Origin: Dasypus novemcinctus
Lineage: Eukaryota; Chordata; Mammalia; Cingulata; Dasypodidae
Length of the DNA: 64,000 nucleotides
Assembly: GCF_030445035.2 (NCBI RefSeq)
Contig: NC_080688.1
Location: forward strand, 67,737,449 to 67,801,448
Direction of reading: 5' to 3'
The notes under the pieces were generated by a model that was not told where the DNA came from, searched no databases, and saw only the letters and a list, made by a program, of their open reading frames with translations. Each line of letters starts with the position of its first letter. The stretch's first letter is position 1. The translations under genes and the position numbers were made by a program. Shown here piece after piece: positions 21,889 through 34,143 of the stretch.

Positions 21889-22350
21889 AAAGCTCTGTTT
21901 TATTATCTACTGCTTTGAAACTCTATACCCCAATACACAGTGGCTTAAAATTACAATGATGCATGGTTTCTCATTATTCTGGGACCAGAATAATAAGGGA
22001 TCAGGGATGGGCTAAGGTGGGTGGTTCTTATGTTCCATGTGATGTTGACTGGGTCGCTCATGCAGCTCCATTCAGCTGGGAGCTCAGCTGGGGTGGAATG
22101 TCTAAGACGACCTCTCATCCTCCAGGGATTTTCTCTGATCTGTTAGTAATCTAGTCTGAACTTCCTCATGACACGATAGCCAACTCCAGGAGTATAAAAG
22201 TGGACACTGCCAGGCCTCTTTAGGTTTTGGCCCAGAACTGGCATGGTGTAGCTTCCAGCTCATTCTGTTGAATAAAACAAGTCACAAAGTCACCCCAGAT
22301 TCAAGGGGAGGGGACATAGTTTCCACCTCTTGATGGGAGTGGCAACTTGT
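21889..22350 (-). mobile_element. Ancient LTR-like repeat
   Basis: Starts near tattatctactgctttgaa, then cagtggcttaaaattac, gtcgctcatgcagctccat, and ends attcaaggggaggggacat and ttgatgggagtggc. Same broad family as 13700-14150. Diverged; ends approximate. Confidence 0.55.
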
Positions 22351-22872
22351 CTCTTAGAGGATGCCAAGCACTGATAGGAAATGGAATTGATGGCAAAGAG
22401 GCAGTGGACAAAAATCTCCAAGGAGACCATAAGCCTATGGTATAAAGTTGTATTTTTCTTCAAAGAATCGGACTTAAATTTATTATGAAAATGTTATAAT
22501 CACTAAGTAACTAATATTTATATTGTTATTTCAATAAATGAAATGGTGGATTTGAGAGAATTTTGCAAATGGCACAATATTTCAGGTAATAGAGTTCTAA
22601 CTTGATGGAAAAGGCATAATTGAAAGGCTTCTAGAAAATGTAAAGCTTAGGGGTCCTCATTTGACATTTGAGGAAACTGAGTCTCCTTTAAATATTCAGT
22701 TTGTCTAAGTTTGTTCTCAAGTTTTAAGTCCTTGAGTCTTTGTTTACCACCTTAACAGCATGGACTTAAAAATGCTCATAACTCTAGTCCAGTGCTTACC
22801 CTTCATCTCCACTTCCTCATCAAATGGAAAAATGCTCAGTTATGTCTGAATCAAAGTTTACCAGTTGTTTTT
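22351..22872. other. Single-copy-looking DNA
   Basis: A weak MIR-like trace lies near 22655-22690 (gacatttgaggaaactgag). Otherwise nothing recognised. Confidence 0.35.
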
Positions 22873-23092
22873 CTTTGCCGTACGTAATCTGGAGTTTGTC
22901 ATTTTGGGCACTATTAACATTTTGAACCAGGGAGATTCTTTGTTGTTGTGGCCTGTGTATTGTAGGATGGTTAGCAGCATCCCTGACTTCTACCCACTAG
23001 ATGCTAGTGGTACCCTCCACGCACCCCGACTGGGACATCCAGAAATGTCTCCAAACATTGCCAGATGTCCCAATTGAGACCTACTGCTGTAA
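22873..23092. mobile_element. MER5A-like hAT MITE
   Basis: The runs attgtaggatggttagcagc, catccctgacttctaccc, actagatgctagtggtacc and aatgtctccaaacattgcca are hallmarks of MER5A, an old non-autonomous hAT-Charlie element. No TSD defined. Confidence 0.85.
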
Positions 23093-23094
23093 TC

Positions 23095-25545
23095 CAAGGT
23101 GTTGACACTCAATGGTTGCAGCCTCCTGAACTCTCTACAAAATACCTAGGAATTAACTAGTAGGTTTTCAGATCTATTTTCCAGACCAAAAACTAGAGCA
23201 TGAGCTTGATAAAGGACTTCCTCCAATTTGATTGTTCATATATAAAAAAACATTTGAAGTTATGAATTAAATGTATAAAATTACATTCAGTTATATACAT
23301 TATATAGATCTTTAACAACAACAGTTACTTAAAATACAGTTGTTTTGGAAAAACTAGGGTGTGTAGTTTGCAAACCTAAACTCATAAATGTTGGCAAATG
23401 TCAGTTGTATCTGTTCACCTTACTTCACCCTGGGTGGACCCAATGGAGAGGTGATGTTAAATGATAGCATGTTTGTAAAACACAAAGTGAAGCAGCGATT
23501 TGGCAAAATGTCTACAGCTGATTCGAAACAAGTAGACCAGAAAATATTTAGTTTAAAAACACTTCCTGATTCAAGTATTATTCAGACTGACTTTCTACAC
23601 TAATGAGATTGTTTAAAGTATTCATTTCACTTGGTGTTGTGTCAAAACAGCTGAAGTGTCTGATAAATTATTCTTTTCTAAGTTGTTTATGACTCCAGCA
23701 TATGTATTACAAAACTGAATTTGATCTGACAGTTTCCATCTCTCTTCTCCATGTGAATGATAGTGTTGATGGAACTATAGAAGCAACAGCAACAAAGAAA
23801 TTAAATAATTTCAAGGTTTCTTGCTTAGGAAATTTAAGGCATTACAAGAAAGTGCCTGGGAGGCAAAGCAGAGAGTGTGCCCAAATGCCTCGTCCAAGTC
23901 TCTGTTTTTCTGTCGTGGTTAAGAGCCAGTCAATTCACATTCATTTCTCCTTAGATATCATAAACTGGCCTACAAAAAACCTGCAAAAAGTCTGCATGGC
24001 TTCCCCATATATAAACTTGTATTTAAATTTGTCCCTCCATTTGCATTTTCAAGCTTTCACACATGTACAAATACATACAATATGCTTGTTCTGCTCATTT
24101 GGAAAACTGATGGTTTCCCCTCTGGCATTTTGAATAACTACTAGCTGAAGATGCTAAATAACTCTCATGTCTGTGCAAGTTAATATTTCTGCCCAGTTTC
24201 CAATAAAATACAGCCGAGATCTCGACCATAAGATGTTATCTATCGTATGATATGCACTTGACTGTGACAATGAAATGCTGCCTGCCTCATCCTCACATTC
24301 TGAACTTGAGATCCATGTTGAATAACTTTGGCACTTTGGTTTTCCTCCAAATTTTTATCATATCTAAATTAAAAATTTCTTTTTCCCAATCATATGAAAT
24401 AAAGATTTGATATGGTTATGGTGAATTTGCTGACATAAATGCACTTAAGTATTTATCATTTTAATAACTTGCTTTTCCTCTAGTTACTTCCTCTCCCCTG
24501 GCCTCCCACCCCCATCAGGAGATTCGCTGCTGCGAGTCTGTCATGATCTTCCTAATTCTGCTTCACATCTGGATTTGAATTACCTTTAATTATATCCTCA
24601 AAGAGCCCAATTTTCTCTGCAGAAGACTTTTCCTACAGAGTTCCACAGTTACATAAGAATCTGGCCCATTAATTTCTCTGTTGATTTTAATTTCTCTTGA
24701 GGATTGGATCTTTGGCAAAAGTATAAAATTTCACTGACAACTAAGATACAAAGACAAAGAAACAACATTTCAGATCTGAAATTGTTTAAATGAAGAGGCA
24801 ATCATTGTGAGCAGTAAGAAATTTGGTTTTCTAAACCAGAATGTTATTAGCCCTGCTACCCAAAGTAGCACATATCCAGGCTCCAAAAGAAACTTAAGAT
24901 CTGCTGCATCTTTTGATTAATTTCCTATTATATTTTTCTGGAAGGAAGCTGAGTTTGGTATCAGGGCTATATTTGTTTTCCTGAGCACCTTCTTAACTCG
25001 AGGTTGCAAAGTAAGATGTTTTAGAGAAATGAATTGCAGGATGCACTTTGGACAACTGCATATAAAGATGGAAAGAGTTTCCTTTGTGGAGACCATAGAG
25101 ATCACTCTTCTCATCCATCTCAAGACTCCTTTCATTTCAGCTCCAAATGGCCAAGGAAAGCCAGACAGACATTATTAAGACCAACAGACCAATACTTTTG
25201 TGTGTGCAGAGTATTGCACCCAATAGGTGTTCAATAAACATCACATAGTCAATCTGGCATTTAAAGTTAACTTCCTTTGTGAAAGCTCCTTATGTTGCTG
25301 TTGTTACAGTTATTTTTTCATTTCAAAGTTTAATATAAGATCGTGGGGGTATTTCAGGCAGCGTCTCATAAGACATCTGCGTCTTAGCAGCCCCTCTGCA
25401 CCTAGAGGGTGATTTCCTCAGTTTCCCATGATCTGGGATATATTAAGGGTGTATTAAGGCTCCCAGGATGCTAATGGTTGGACCTGGGAAAGGCGAGAGG
25501 GAGGGTTCTCTGGGATATTTCATCTGTCTAAGAATTCTCCCTGCT
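23095..25545. other. Long stretch of single-copy-looking DNA
   Basis: About 2.45 kb with few obvious repeats. Short open frames (for example 23702-24133) lack family signatures or clear splice context. This is the part where an unrecognised conserved non-coding element would be most plausible, but I have no positive evidence for one. Confidence 0.4.
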
Positions 25546-25549
25546 CTTA

Positions 25550-25834
25550 TAGAGCATGCATTTCCAACAGGGGTGATTTTGTCCCCGAGGGGGAAATAGG
25601 TTCTTGGGGAGTGAAAAAAACTTAGAATTACAATGGTTTGTCACCCTCCAAAGCTCAATCCTACCTGACAGAATCTTATCCCTTAGTATTTAATTTCTCA
25701 CATTAGGGAGAAATGTAATTTAATTTAAAATTAAAATGTATTAATTAATTTAAATTAAATTTAAATTACATTTAGTGTTTCTCCTTGGGGGAAATAATGA
25801 AAATCAGGCGAGAAACACTGCTCTAGAGCATGCA
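25550..25834. mobile_element. hAT-like MITE with AT-rich hairpin core
   Basis: Ends are imperfect inverted repeats: left aacaggggtgattttgtccc; right end, reverse complement, cagtgtttctcgcctgattt. The core (about 25708-25786) is a near-palindrome of taattt and taaatt blocks. An 11-bp direct repeat tagagcatgca (25550-25560 and 25824-25834) flanks it; hAT TSDs are 8 bp, so part is terminal sequence or chance. Confidence 0.6.
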
Positions 25835-26392
25835 CCTTCATTGTGGCTTTGGAAACCACCCATGAAAAGCTGATGTGAATTTTTTTTTTTTGTTATTTCT
25901 CTCGGATAAAGCTAACACTCTTCGTCAGATGAACTGCTGGGAAACAAATTGGGAAAGGACCTTTCACAGATGCTGGGGACAGATAACCACATGCTGCACT
26001 AGCCCTGCATCTCCCTACACTTCCTCATCCCAATTCCCTACCATGTTTCCTTCCATCTCTTTTTGGAGATGGCAACTTTCTTCAAATGGCCCCTAAGGGT
26101 CAGGGTTTGTAAAAGCCAACCAGTCCTAATTTGGGCCAATTGCGAATGTCTTGTGTTTTTTTCTTCCTCATGAAAATACTTGTATGATGCCTTCTAGGCA
26201 GTTTCCTGAAGCAGCTGACTCTCTCCTGGTATGCCCTGAAGGGAGTTACCTGTCCTTGACATTGGAGAAAATGTGCAAATAATTCCAATATTCCCTGTGG
26301 CCTCTTCCAACCTCTTGTATTCTGGTACATTCTGGGGCATTCTTATATTCTGTCCCTGCCTGGGCACCTCACTCAATCATGTCTAAGTGGAC
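25835..26392. other. Single-copy-looking DNA
   Basis: No recognised repeat or exon. Open frames at 25875-26096 and 26100-26376 show no known domain. Confidence 0.35.
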
Positions 26393-26530
26393 CATCTCAT
26401 TTGAGTCTTTCAGTAAGAGGCTGAGACCACTAGGTATTATCTCCTCTTTAAAAACAACAATAACAACAAGAAAAATGTCGGCTAAATTAGGTCTGGTGAC
26501 TTACTCAAAATCACATGCTTAATAAATATT
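26393..26530 (+). repeat. MIR fragment
   Basis: The order accatctcatttgagtcttt, aagaggctgagaccactagg, tattatctcctctttaaa, then gacttactcaaaatcacatg follows sense MIR with an AAC-rich insertion near 26452-26470. Confidence 0.55.
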
Positions 26531-26577
26531 TTAAGTCAGGACAGCTCCCTCCCCAAAAGCATAGACATCCGAGAATA

Positions 26578-26685
26578 TTCGTTATTTGAGGACAGGACCT
26601 GTGCTTGTTGCTCACCATCATATCTCCAAAGCCTGACATAGAGCAAGAGTTCAATCAAAATTTGTTAAGTGAACAAATTTCTCTG
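26578..26685 (+). repeat. L2 3'-end fragment
   Basis: The run tttgaggacaggacctgtgc, atatctccaaagcctgacat, gagcaagagttcaatcaa, atttgttaagtgaac resembles the L2 3' end. Short and diverged. Confidence 0.5.
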
Positions 26686-26689
26686 AGCC

Positions 26690-28734
26690 TATCAAATCAG
26701 TGCAGTCTCCTAGGAATTTGGGGCATTGATAGTCCCATTGTAGGGTTAACACTGTGGCAGCTACTTTCCCTGTTGTAAGAGGTGTAACAAGTAGGTGTGG
26801 CAACTTCTTCAGGCACAAAGCTGAGAAGTCTCCCACGAAGTTCAGGAAGAGCTTATTGTTTTCTAGATTATACTGAGTGTCAAATTCATTAAGTGAAGTT
26901 AATGTCAAAAGGGAAGATTTTCTTGAAATTCAAGTCTCTTGTGTTACAAGCCCCACTTACATTTTGGTTTTCAATAAAGGTCACATACAACAGAAATGTA
27001 CTGTATAAGAATATGTATGTATTCTGGAAGATAATATATGCCTAATAAAATTAAGCTCTCTTCTATTGAAGGAAGTAATTATGAGAGAGGAAAAAGAAAT
27101 AATGAATTGCCGATGATTTGGTACACATATGTAAGCCATCTATCATCTGCTTTAGCCTCTGATGGGGTGACATTTGTTCTGGTTAGCTCAGTAGGTATGG
27201 AGTGAATACATTTCCAGTTGAAGAAAATCAGCTATTCATGCAGTCAGTTGTCTGCCAACAGCAATTATTATGTTCCAGTGCTATGTCAGGCAATGGGGAA
27301 GATATAGATGGATTAAGAAAAAAATGTCTTGTTGTTGAGAAGAATATAGTAGCTCAGAGTAGGTAAAATTTAGTAATAATTATATTACAAGGTAGAAAGC
27401 AAGAAATATAAAATACCATTAGGTGTTTAGAAGAGGGGAGATGGACTTCCTGCTTTGGGGTTAAGAGTATGGGTGAGCAGGATCAGATAAATGCGTGCAA
27501 GTTTTAATTGGGTTGCGTCTTCAATTAAGAATAATCTGGATTGCAGTCATTAAAAACATGGAGGTGGGGGAAGGAAATTGTAGTCTAGGCACAGAATATG
27601 ATGAAAAGAGTGGAGGCAGCAGAGTGAAGGCAAGTGGAAGAGCACAAAGCATAGTCCAGGTTGATTGGAGCATGTGGGTGCACGAATGTTGGCAAATAAA
27701 CTTAGAAAGGCCCTGGAAACCAAGGGAAGCCTTTAGAGCTGTGCACTCTGGACTCCTTTTGGACTGTGTTCCCCCACTCTCTTGAAATTGAGAGTGATCA
27801 TGTATCTTAATATGAATTCCCATAAAAGTGAACCCTGAGATAAGGTCTTGGGTATGGTGTAGAATATTTGGGAGGTGACTGAGGAAACAAAAGTGAAGAG
27901 TTGGAAAAGTGAGACCAGGATGGGGAAAAGCTATGGACAACCAGTGTATCATCCTGTTGCGAATCCTTGGAGCAATCACATGGCTTATGCCTCAGGATCA
28001 TCCACTGGAGAAAGGGGGCACTAATTCCCATCCTCCAATGTTGGAAGTTGTCCCAGTAGCATTAATCTCCTTGTATTTCTGGATTGCACCTGCACAAACT
28101 CTGATGTTGGCAAGACCCCTTGGGAATAGAAGAGAGAAAGGCCTTTGAGGTGGGAGGCTATCAGCCTGCTGGGAACTGCACTGAAGCACCAGGGAAACTG
28201 AAATGGCTGAGAGTCTCACAGTAGCTGCTACAGTACATACTTTGCTTTGGTTTATAGAGTATGAGCAAAAGTGATGGGTGTCACTTCTAGATGGAAACTT
28301 TAAGAGACTGTTTAATGATTCCATATTTCTTCCTCCTGCTGGGGCAAAATGATGCCTCAAATGATGGGAATACCTTGTCTTATGTTTTGCAATGAGAAGA
28401 TGTGGAGCAGAACTAGCAGCTGAACCACAGTGGACAGACATATAGAGAAATAAAATTATTTCTTATAAGATGTTAAGAGTTATTATTAGGGCAGCATAAC
28501 CTAGTCTAACCTGATGGATATACATCAGTTTCCAAACTGATTTGTTGCATGCTGGTTAATTACAGTATGATGTCACAAAAATCCAGTGACACAAACACAA
28601 TAGAAGTACAATTCTCTCTAATGTTGAGTTGAAGATGAGTCATCCAGGAAGCCTGGGGTTGTACTCTACTCTGCCATCTGGGGATCCAGGTGCCTTCTAT
28701 CTTTTTGTTCTGCCAGGAATTGGCATGATTGATC
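26690..28734. other. Single-copy-looking DNA
   Basis: About 2 kb without recognised repeats. Overlapping frames at 27495-28148 and, antisense, 27521-28441 have low-complexity content and no recognisable domain. Confidence 0.4.
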
Positions 28735-28935
28735 TGTGAGGGGCCAGACAATAAATATTTTAGGCTTTTCAGGTCATATGGTTTCTTTTACAACTATTCG
28801 ACTCTGCAGTGTGAAAGTCAATGTAAACAATATGTAAATACATGGGCATGACTATATTCCAATACAACTTTATACATTATAACATGCAGTGAGCTGACTT
28901 TGGCCAACAGTCTATAATTTGGTGACCCCTGATTT
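28735..28935. mobile_element. hAT MITE, second copy of the 17036 family
   Basis: Truncated at the left (gaggggccagacaataaat), then attttaggcttttcaggtca, tgtaaacaatatgtaaatac, ending ggtgacccctgatttag. Same family as 17036-17225. Confidence 0.75.
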
Positions 28936-28955
28936 AGACTTTAAATATAACCCAT

Positions 28956-29060
28956 ATGCTCATTTTTGTAGCACAAATATTAAAACTGAAATAATTCAGA
29001 GAAGATTAGTATGGTTCCTATGCAAGGACAATGCAAACATTTCATGAAGTGCATTGGTCT
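28956..29060 (+). pseudogene. RNU6 pseudogene: U6 snRNA pseudogene
   Basis: The segment aligns along the length of spliceosomal U6 RNA: gtagcacaaatattaaaact, then ttcagagaagattagtatgg, then ttcctatgcaaggacaatg, then tttcatgaagtgcattgg. The first 20 bases are diverged and the ACAGAGA region reads tcagaga. No T run terminator follows directly and there are many substitutions, so it is a dead retrocopy. U6 is the pol III-made catalytic core RNA of the spliceosome, and its pseudogenes are common in mammals. Confidence 0.9.
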
Positions 29061-29747
29061 TGGAAGCAGTCATTCCTTGCACTATATAGACTTGCTACCT
29101 AGAGAAGGTGGTGGATCTTCAGGCAGATCCAAATAGGAAGTAACACTTGGGTGTCATCATGGTGTTCTAGGCTTTGCGCCAGCTTCAGAGGCTCAGAAAT
29201 TTGTCTCTAATCAAAAGTGAAGTAATCAGACCCCTGGGAATTGACTTTTTCCAAACAGACACACTAGAGTGGTGTGTAAACTAGGATGCCAATTCACTCC
29301 TTTACAACACAAATATAGTTGTTAGGTAGACTGGATATTTGTGTTCTTCATCCTATAGGCAAGTAACAAGGAAAGACAAATCATAATTAGGAGTGACCAC
29401 TGGGATCTTGGAATCAGAACTGGGTGTTCTGGTGTCTGATGATAGCCAGGTGTGTCCCCAAAGGGATGCATCTGCTCAATCTGATTGTGATACTTCCTCC
29501 TTCGATGGCATCTCTCTGGAAGTTTCTTTTCTAGCCTCTGCCATCCCTTCTGTAGGGGTTGTATATCTTTTATTTATGTCAGATAAAGTTTCAACTTGGT
29601 AGCCAGTTGGATTAAGGTAATGATGCATATCTATATTCTCATCTACTACTACATGATGATCTTAGTTTTAGGTTCTTGGGAGTTCCTCATTGTTTCTTCC
29701 ATGTGCTTGCTACGAATTGTTTCATAAATATATATTTTTTTAAATTC
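29061..29747. other. Single-copy-looking DNA
   Basis: No recognised repeat or exon. Confidence 0.35.
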
Positions 29748-29758
29748 AAAAGTTAAAT

Positions 29759-29949
29759 ATTAGGGAGTGGATGTAGCTCAGTGGTTGAACATCTGCTTCC
29801 CATGTACAAAGTCCCAGGTTCTAAAAAACAAAACAAAACAAAACAAACAAAAAGCCCAGCTCTCATTGGGGAGCAGATATAGTTCAGTGGCTGAGTGTTT
29901 GCTTCCCATCTATGAGGTCCTAGGTAAATCCCTGGGATCTCCTTTAAAA
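29759..29949 (+). mobile_element. Dimeric tRNA-derived SINE
   Basis: Two tRNA-like monomers in sense: the first from about 29763 (agtggatgtagctcagtgg) and the second from about 29873 (gagcagatatagttcagtgg). They are joined by an AAAC-rich linker and the run agcccagctctcattgggg. The pair shares one TSD, aaaagttaaat at 29748-29758 and 29950-29960, so it probably inserted as one dimer. The same monomer-linker-monomer plan recurs at 45013. Confidence 0.8.
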
Positions 29950-29960
29950 AAAAGTTAAAT

Positions 29961-30487
29961 GCTACAAGATTTAAACCATAAATGTAAGATGATATAGGTG
30001 AATGTGATATTTAGATAGGAAAAATTTTCAAAGTTTAAAAGCAACACAAAAAATTTACAAAGAAAATAAAAGATTTTAATTATTGTTAGTCAAATCTAAT
30101 GCATAGAAAATGAATTATTATTTTAAAATAAAAACTTCTGCATACCAGCAAAAAGCATAACATTAAAATGCAAACCAAGCACAGAAAAAATATTTGGAAC
30201 AAGTGACAAAATAGCTAATAAATTAATAAAAGAGTTTTCAACTTCCAGAAAAATGATAGAGAGGCAAAAGCAAATGGATGGTCATTATGGCAGAGATAGA
30301 CAGTGCTGACCAAATGTTCCACATCTTTGTCAACATTTTCCAACCTTCTTTGCAGTTGGGTTAGGTCATGTGAATAGCTTTGGTCAATGGACTTTTAGTG
30401 GATGTAACATATGTGGCTTCTGGGCCAATGCAATTAAGTATTCCTTCTTCAGATCTTCCCCCCACTCCCATGCTCCCTAACATTCTT
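29961..30487. other. AT-rich DNA and part of an old repeat
   Basis: From about 30300 (accaaatgttccacatcttt ... gttaggtcatgtgaatagct ... ttggtcaatgg) it resembles an old LTR-like mammalian repeat, also suggested at 42265. The DAS SINE at 30488 lies at its right side. Confidence 0.4.
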
Positions 30488-30877
30488 TTTTTTTTTTAAA
30501 GATTTATTTTTATTTATTTTTCTCCTCCCCCCACCCCGTTGTCTGCTCTCATGTCCATTTGCTATGTGTTCTTCTGTGTCCACTTGCATTCTCATCAGGT
30601 GGCATGGGAATCTGTGTCTCTTTTTTTTTTGTTGCATCATTTTGCTGCATCAGCTCTCCATGTGTGCTTTTCAAACAGCGTGGCTCTCCTTGTGGGGCGC
30701 ACTCCTTGTGCATGGGGCTCCCCTACGTGGGGGACACCCCTGCATTGCATGGCACTCCTTTCACGGGGCAGCACTGCGTATGGGCCAGCTCACCATACAG
30801 GCCAGGGGGCCCTGGGTTCAAACCTCGGACCTCCTATATGGTAGGCGGACACTATCAGTCGGGCCACATCTGCTTCC
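30488..30877 (-). mobile_element. DAS-type SINE with exact 15-bp TSD
   Basis: Antisense, 390 bp. T-rich tail left, tRNA-like head right. Compared with the 13172 copy it lacks about 30 bp in the middle (gtgtgcttttcaaacagcgtgg junction). Exact TSD ctccctaacattctt at 30473-30487 and 30878-30892. Confidence 0.95.
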
Positions 30878-31129
30878 CTCCCTAACATTCTTAAAGACGA
30901 TGTGTTCCAGTTGCTATAGCTGAAAGATGGAAGATTTATATGATTAAGAGATAATCTTTTATTGCATTAAGGCACTGAAATTCTGGAAATAGGCTATGTG
31001 TGTTCTAAAAATAGAGAGAAGGCCAACAGGGTTGGGCTATAGTTTGGGACTAGTTTGGGAAATGGAGGCAGAAGCCAGATCAGGGCTGAGTAGGCAATGG
31101 TGAAGAGCTGAATTTTATTTTGAATACAG

Positions 31130-33490
31130 TAGAAAGCAGTGTATCAAGAATACAGCTCAAGAACCTCAAAATTTTCTATATGCTCTGATCCAGAGATCTA
31201 AGGAGGCTAATAAAAAATCTGAAATGTAGTCAAAGATTTATGTATAACAATGATCCCCCCTCCAAATTACAATAGCAAAAGGTTGAAAAAGCTGATACAT
31301 CTAAAAATACAGGAATGATTTAAGCATAATATTGTTAGTACAAAGTAGATCTTTTCCCAAAGGGTTTTAAAGAAGGAAATTCTTATGCTGCATTCACAAT
31401 AGAAATAAAAATTAGAAAGAAATTAAAGAGAATGTAGAGATCTTTAGCCAAGAATGGAAAGGAAGATGTGAATAAATGGAAGGAAAACCAAGTCCCCTGA
31501 TTGGAAGGGCTTAATATTGTGAAAATGTGTTTTTTCTCTCTAATCAAAGGGAGAATGAAATCAAGTCAATGAAATTCCAATTAAAACCCCTCCAACATTT
31601 TAATTGAACTTCACAAAATTGAATCTAAAGTTCATTTAGAGGAAAAAATGTGTGAGAAAAACTAAGAATAGTTTTTCAAAAGAGTAATGCAGGCTCCCAT
31701 ACTGCTGTGGATTTCACTTCAGTGGAAAGAGTAGGAGTACAGAAAGAGACCCATATTTATATGGAAATTCAGTGGATGATAAAGCTGGACTTTCAAAGCA
31801 GGGTGATAGAGGAGGAGTAGACTATACAATAAATTATACAACAATGAACTAAAAATGGATGAAAGAGCTAAATATAAAAGTCAGGACCATAAAACTCCTA
31901 GAAGAAAATGTAGGAAAGCATTTTCAAGATTTTGTGGAAGGAGGTGCTTTCTTAGACCTTATAACCAACAGATAAATGGAACCTTCTCAATTAAATGCTT
32001 TTGCACTTTGAAGGACTTTGTCAAGAAGGTGAAAAGGAAGTCCACTCAATGGAAGAAGATATTTGGAGACCACATAACTGATAAGGGTTTTATATATGTG
32101 ATATATAGAGATCCTACAACTCAACCATAAAAACACAAATGACCTAATTTAAAAATGGGCAAAAGACTTGAACGGATGCTTTTCCAAAGAGGAAATACAA
32201 ATGGCATAAAAGCACAAGAAAAGATGTTCAACATCATTAACTTTTAGGGAAATGCAAATCAAAACTACAATGAAATATTATTTCACACCTATTAGAATGG
32301 CCACTGTTAAAAAAAAACTACAAGTGTTGGAGAGGATGTGGAGAGATAGGAATGCTTATTCACTGCTGGTGGGAGTGTAAAATGGTGCAGCTGCTGTGAA
32401 AGACTGGTGATTCCTCAGGAAGTTAAATATAGAGCTGCCATATGATCTGGCAATCCTACTCCTAGGTATATACTCAGAAGAATTGAAAGTAGGAACGTCA
32501 ACAGACACTTGCACAGTGATGATCATAGTGACATTATTCACAATCACCAAGATATGGAAACATCCCAGGTGTCCATAAACAGATGGATAAACAAAATTTG
32601 TATATGCATATGATGAAATATTATTCAGCATAAGAAGAAATGAAGTCATGATGCACATGATAACATGGAGACCCCTGAGGATATTATGTTGAATGAAGTA
32701 AGCCAGACAAAGATGGACAAATGCTCTATGATCTCACTAAAATGAACTAAATATAACGAGCAAAGTCATGTTGTTAATAGGTAGAAGACTGACCACCAGA
32801 AGATAGAAAGAAAATAAAGAATGGAAGCCATGGCTTAATTTGTGCAGAATTGGTTATAAGGTTGATTGTAAATGCTTGGTTTTGGATAAGGTGATGATAG
32901 CACATTAGAGTGAATATAATTAGCAGTGCCAATGTGGGGTTATGATTGTGGTTGAAAGGGCAAGTTTAGGGTTGTGTATGTAACTAGAAGAAAAACTAAA
33001 ACATGAAACATGGGACTGTATAGCATAGTAAACCTGTTGCAGATGATGAGTGTGACTAATAATATAAATTTAAGAATATTCTTCAATGAAGCAGAACAAG
33101 GGTATGTTAATGTTACAAGATGTTAATAAAAGGATGGTATCTGAGCTAGAATGCACCTAAAGCAAACAATGGACTGTAGTTAATAACTTTTCATCATTGT
33201 AAAAAAAGAGAGAGAATTATAAGTGACAACAACCAGATACAATGTACTGCATATTGTTTTTATTTATACAAATGTAAATATATATGAATTTATAGAGATG
33301 GAGTTAGATTAGTTATGTCAGGGTAGAAGGATTGAATGGTATTGGCTAAGGGGTGGAGGGTGTTTCTTTTTGGAGTAATGAAAATACTCCAACTCTGTGA
33401 TATACAAAAACCAAAACCCATTGACCGTACACTTTGAATTGATTGTGTAGTGTATGAATATATCTCAATGAAGTTGCTAAAAATCCATTA
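31130..33490 (+). mobile_element. Old L1 with ORF2 C-terminal part and 3' UTR
   Basis: Sense ORF2 remnants run in order: tggaagggcttaatattgtg (about 31503), aaagtcaggaccataaaact (31878), gacctaatttaaaaatgggc (32140), ttcaacatcattaac (32227), gtgttggagaggatgtgg (32324), gggagtgtaaaatggtgcag (32372), aatattattcagcataag (32617). The 3' UTR follows to about 33490. The open frame at 31855-32130 is an L1 ORF2 relic; stops and shifts elsewhere make it dead. Confidence 0.85.
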
Positions 33491-33519
33491 TTAAGAGATG
33501 CATAAGAAAAAGAAAAAAG

Positions 33520-33690
33520 CTCAATAGAAAGATGGGCAAAGAAGTTAAATTGGCAAAAAAAGAAAGAAAAAATAGAAAATGTCAGTGTACATGAAAAGCT
33601 ATTTAACCTTAACAGGCAGCTGCAGATGAAAATTATAATGAGCTACTATTTTTAATCATCAAATTGGCAAAAATGAATAAAAAAATGACA
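33520..33690 (+). mobile_element. Old L1 ORF2 remnant
   Basis: The run tagaaagatgggcaaagaag, catgaaaagctatttaacct, aatcatcaaattggcaaaaa follows an old L1 (L1ME-like) ORF2 end. It is separate from the preceding 3' UTR. Confidence 0.6.
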
Positions 33691-33699
33691 GCATCAGTT

Positions 33700-34096
33700 G
33701 TATTCATCAGGCTGGGTCAGGCTTTCCTGTGCTGACACATTAATCCTGACATTTCTGGGGCTAAATAAGACAAAGGCTGCTCATGTCACCTTCAAAGGTG
33801 GCTGTCCTCATCTTGTGGCTACTCCATTTGGAATATAGGTGTTAGAGGAGGTAAAGATAGGTGCACTGGCAGTTGTCTTGGCCCAGAGGTAATTTATTTT
33901 ACTTCTACCTCATTTCATTGGTCATCGTTAGCTACATGGCTTCAGCCCTACCAGAAGGGAACCTGGGAAATATAGTGGAAGATTTGGTGATCAGTGACTT
34001 TGCCAGGCTGGTGTTGGGGAAGGTATAGGGAAATGGCACTCTGCTTCACTGTTCTTGGAAATGTAGAGATATCTCTTTGGAATACACAGTGAAGCA
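33700..34096. mobile_element. Ancient interspersed repeat, unclassified
   Basis: The runs cactggcagttgtcttggcc, tacctcatttcattggtcat, gctacatggcttcagcccta and gaacctgggaaatatagtgg recall a known old mammalian repeat. I cannot name it with confidence. The CpG-rich LTR at 34103 was inserted at its right. Confidence 0.4.
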
Positions 34097-34143
34097 GCCA
34101 TATGCGGCGGCTTGCTCGGTCGGTAGAGGTGGGGTCTGGCTGC

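Noticed and set aside
23702-24133. 143-aa open frame as a coding exon
   Set aside because: No recognisable domain, no trusted splice sites, and no neighbouring exons.
28956-29060. Active U6 gene
   Set aside because: Many substitutions in the 5' part and core, and no T-run terminator directly after it.
31855-32130. 91-aa frame as a small gene
   Set aside because: Its surroundings are collinear with L1 ORF2, so it is a relic.
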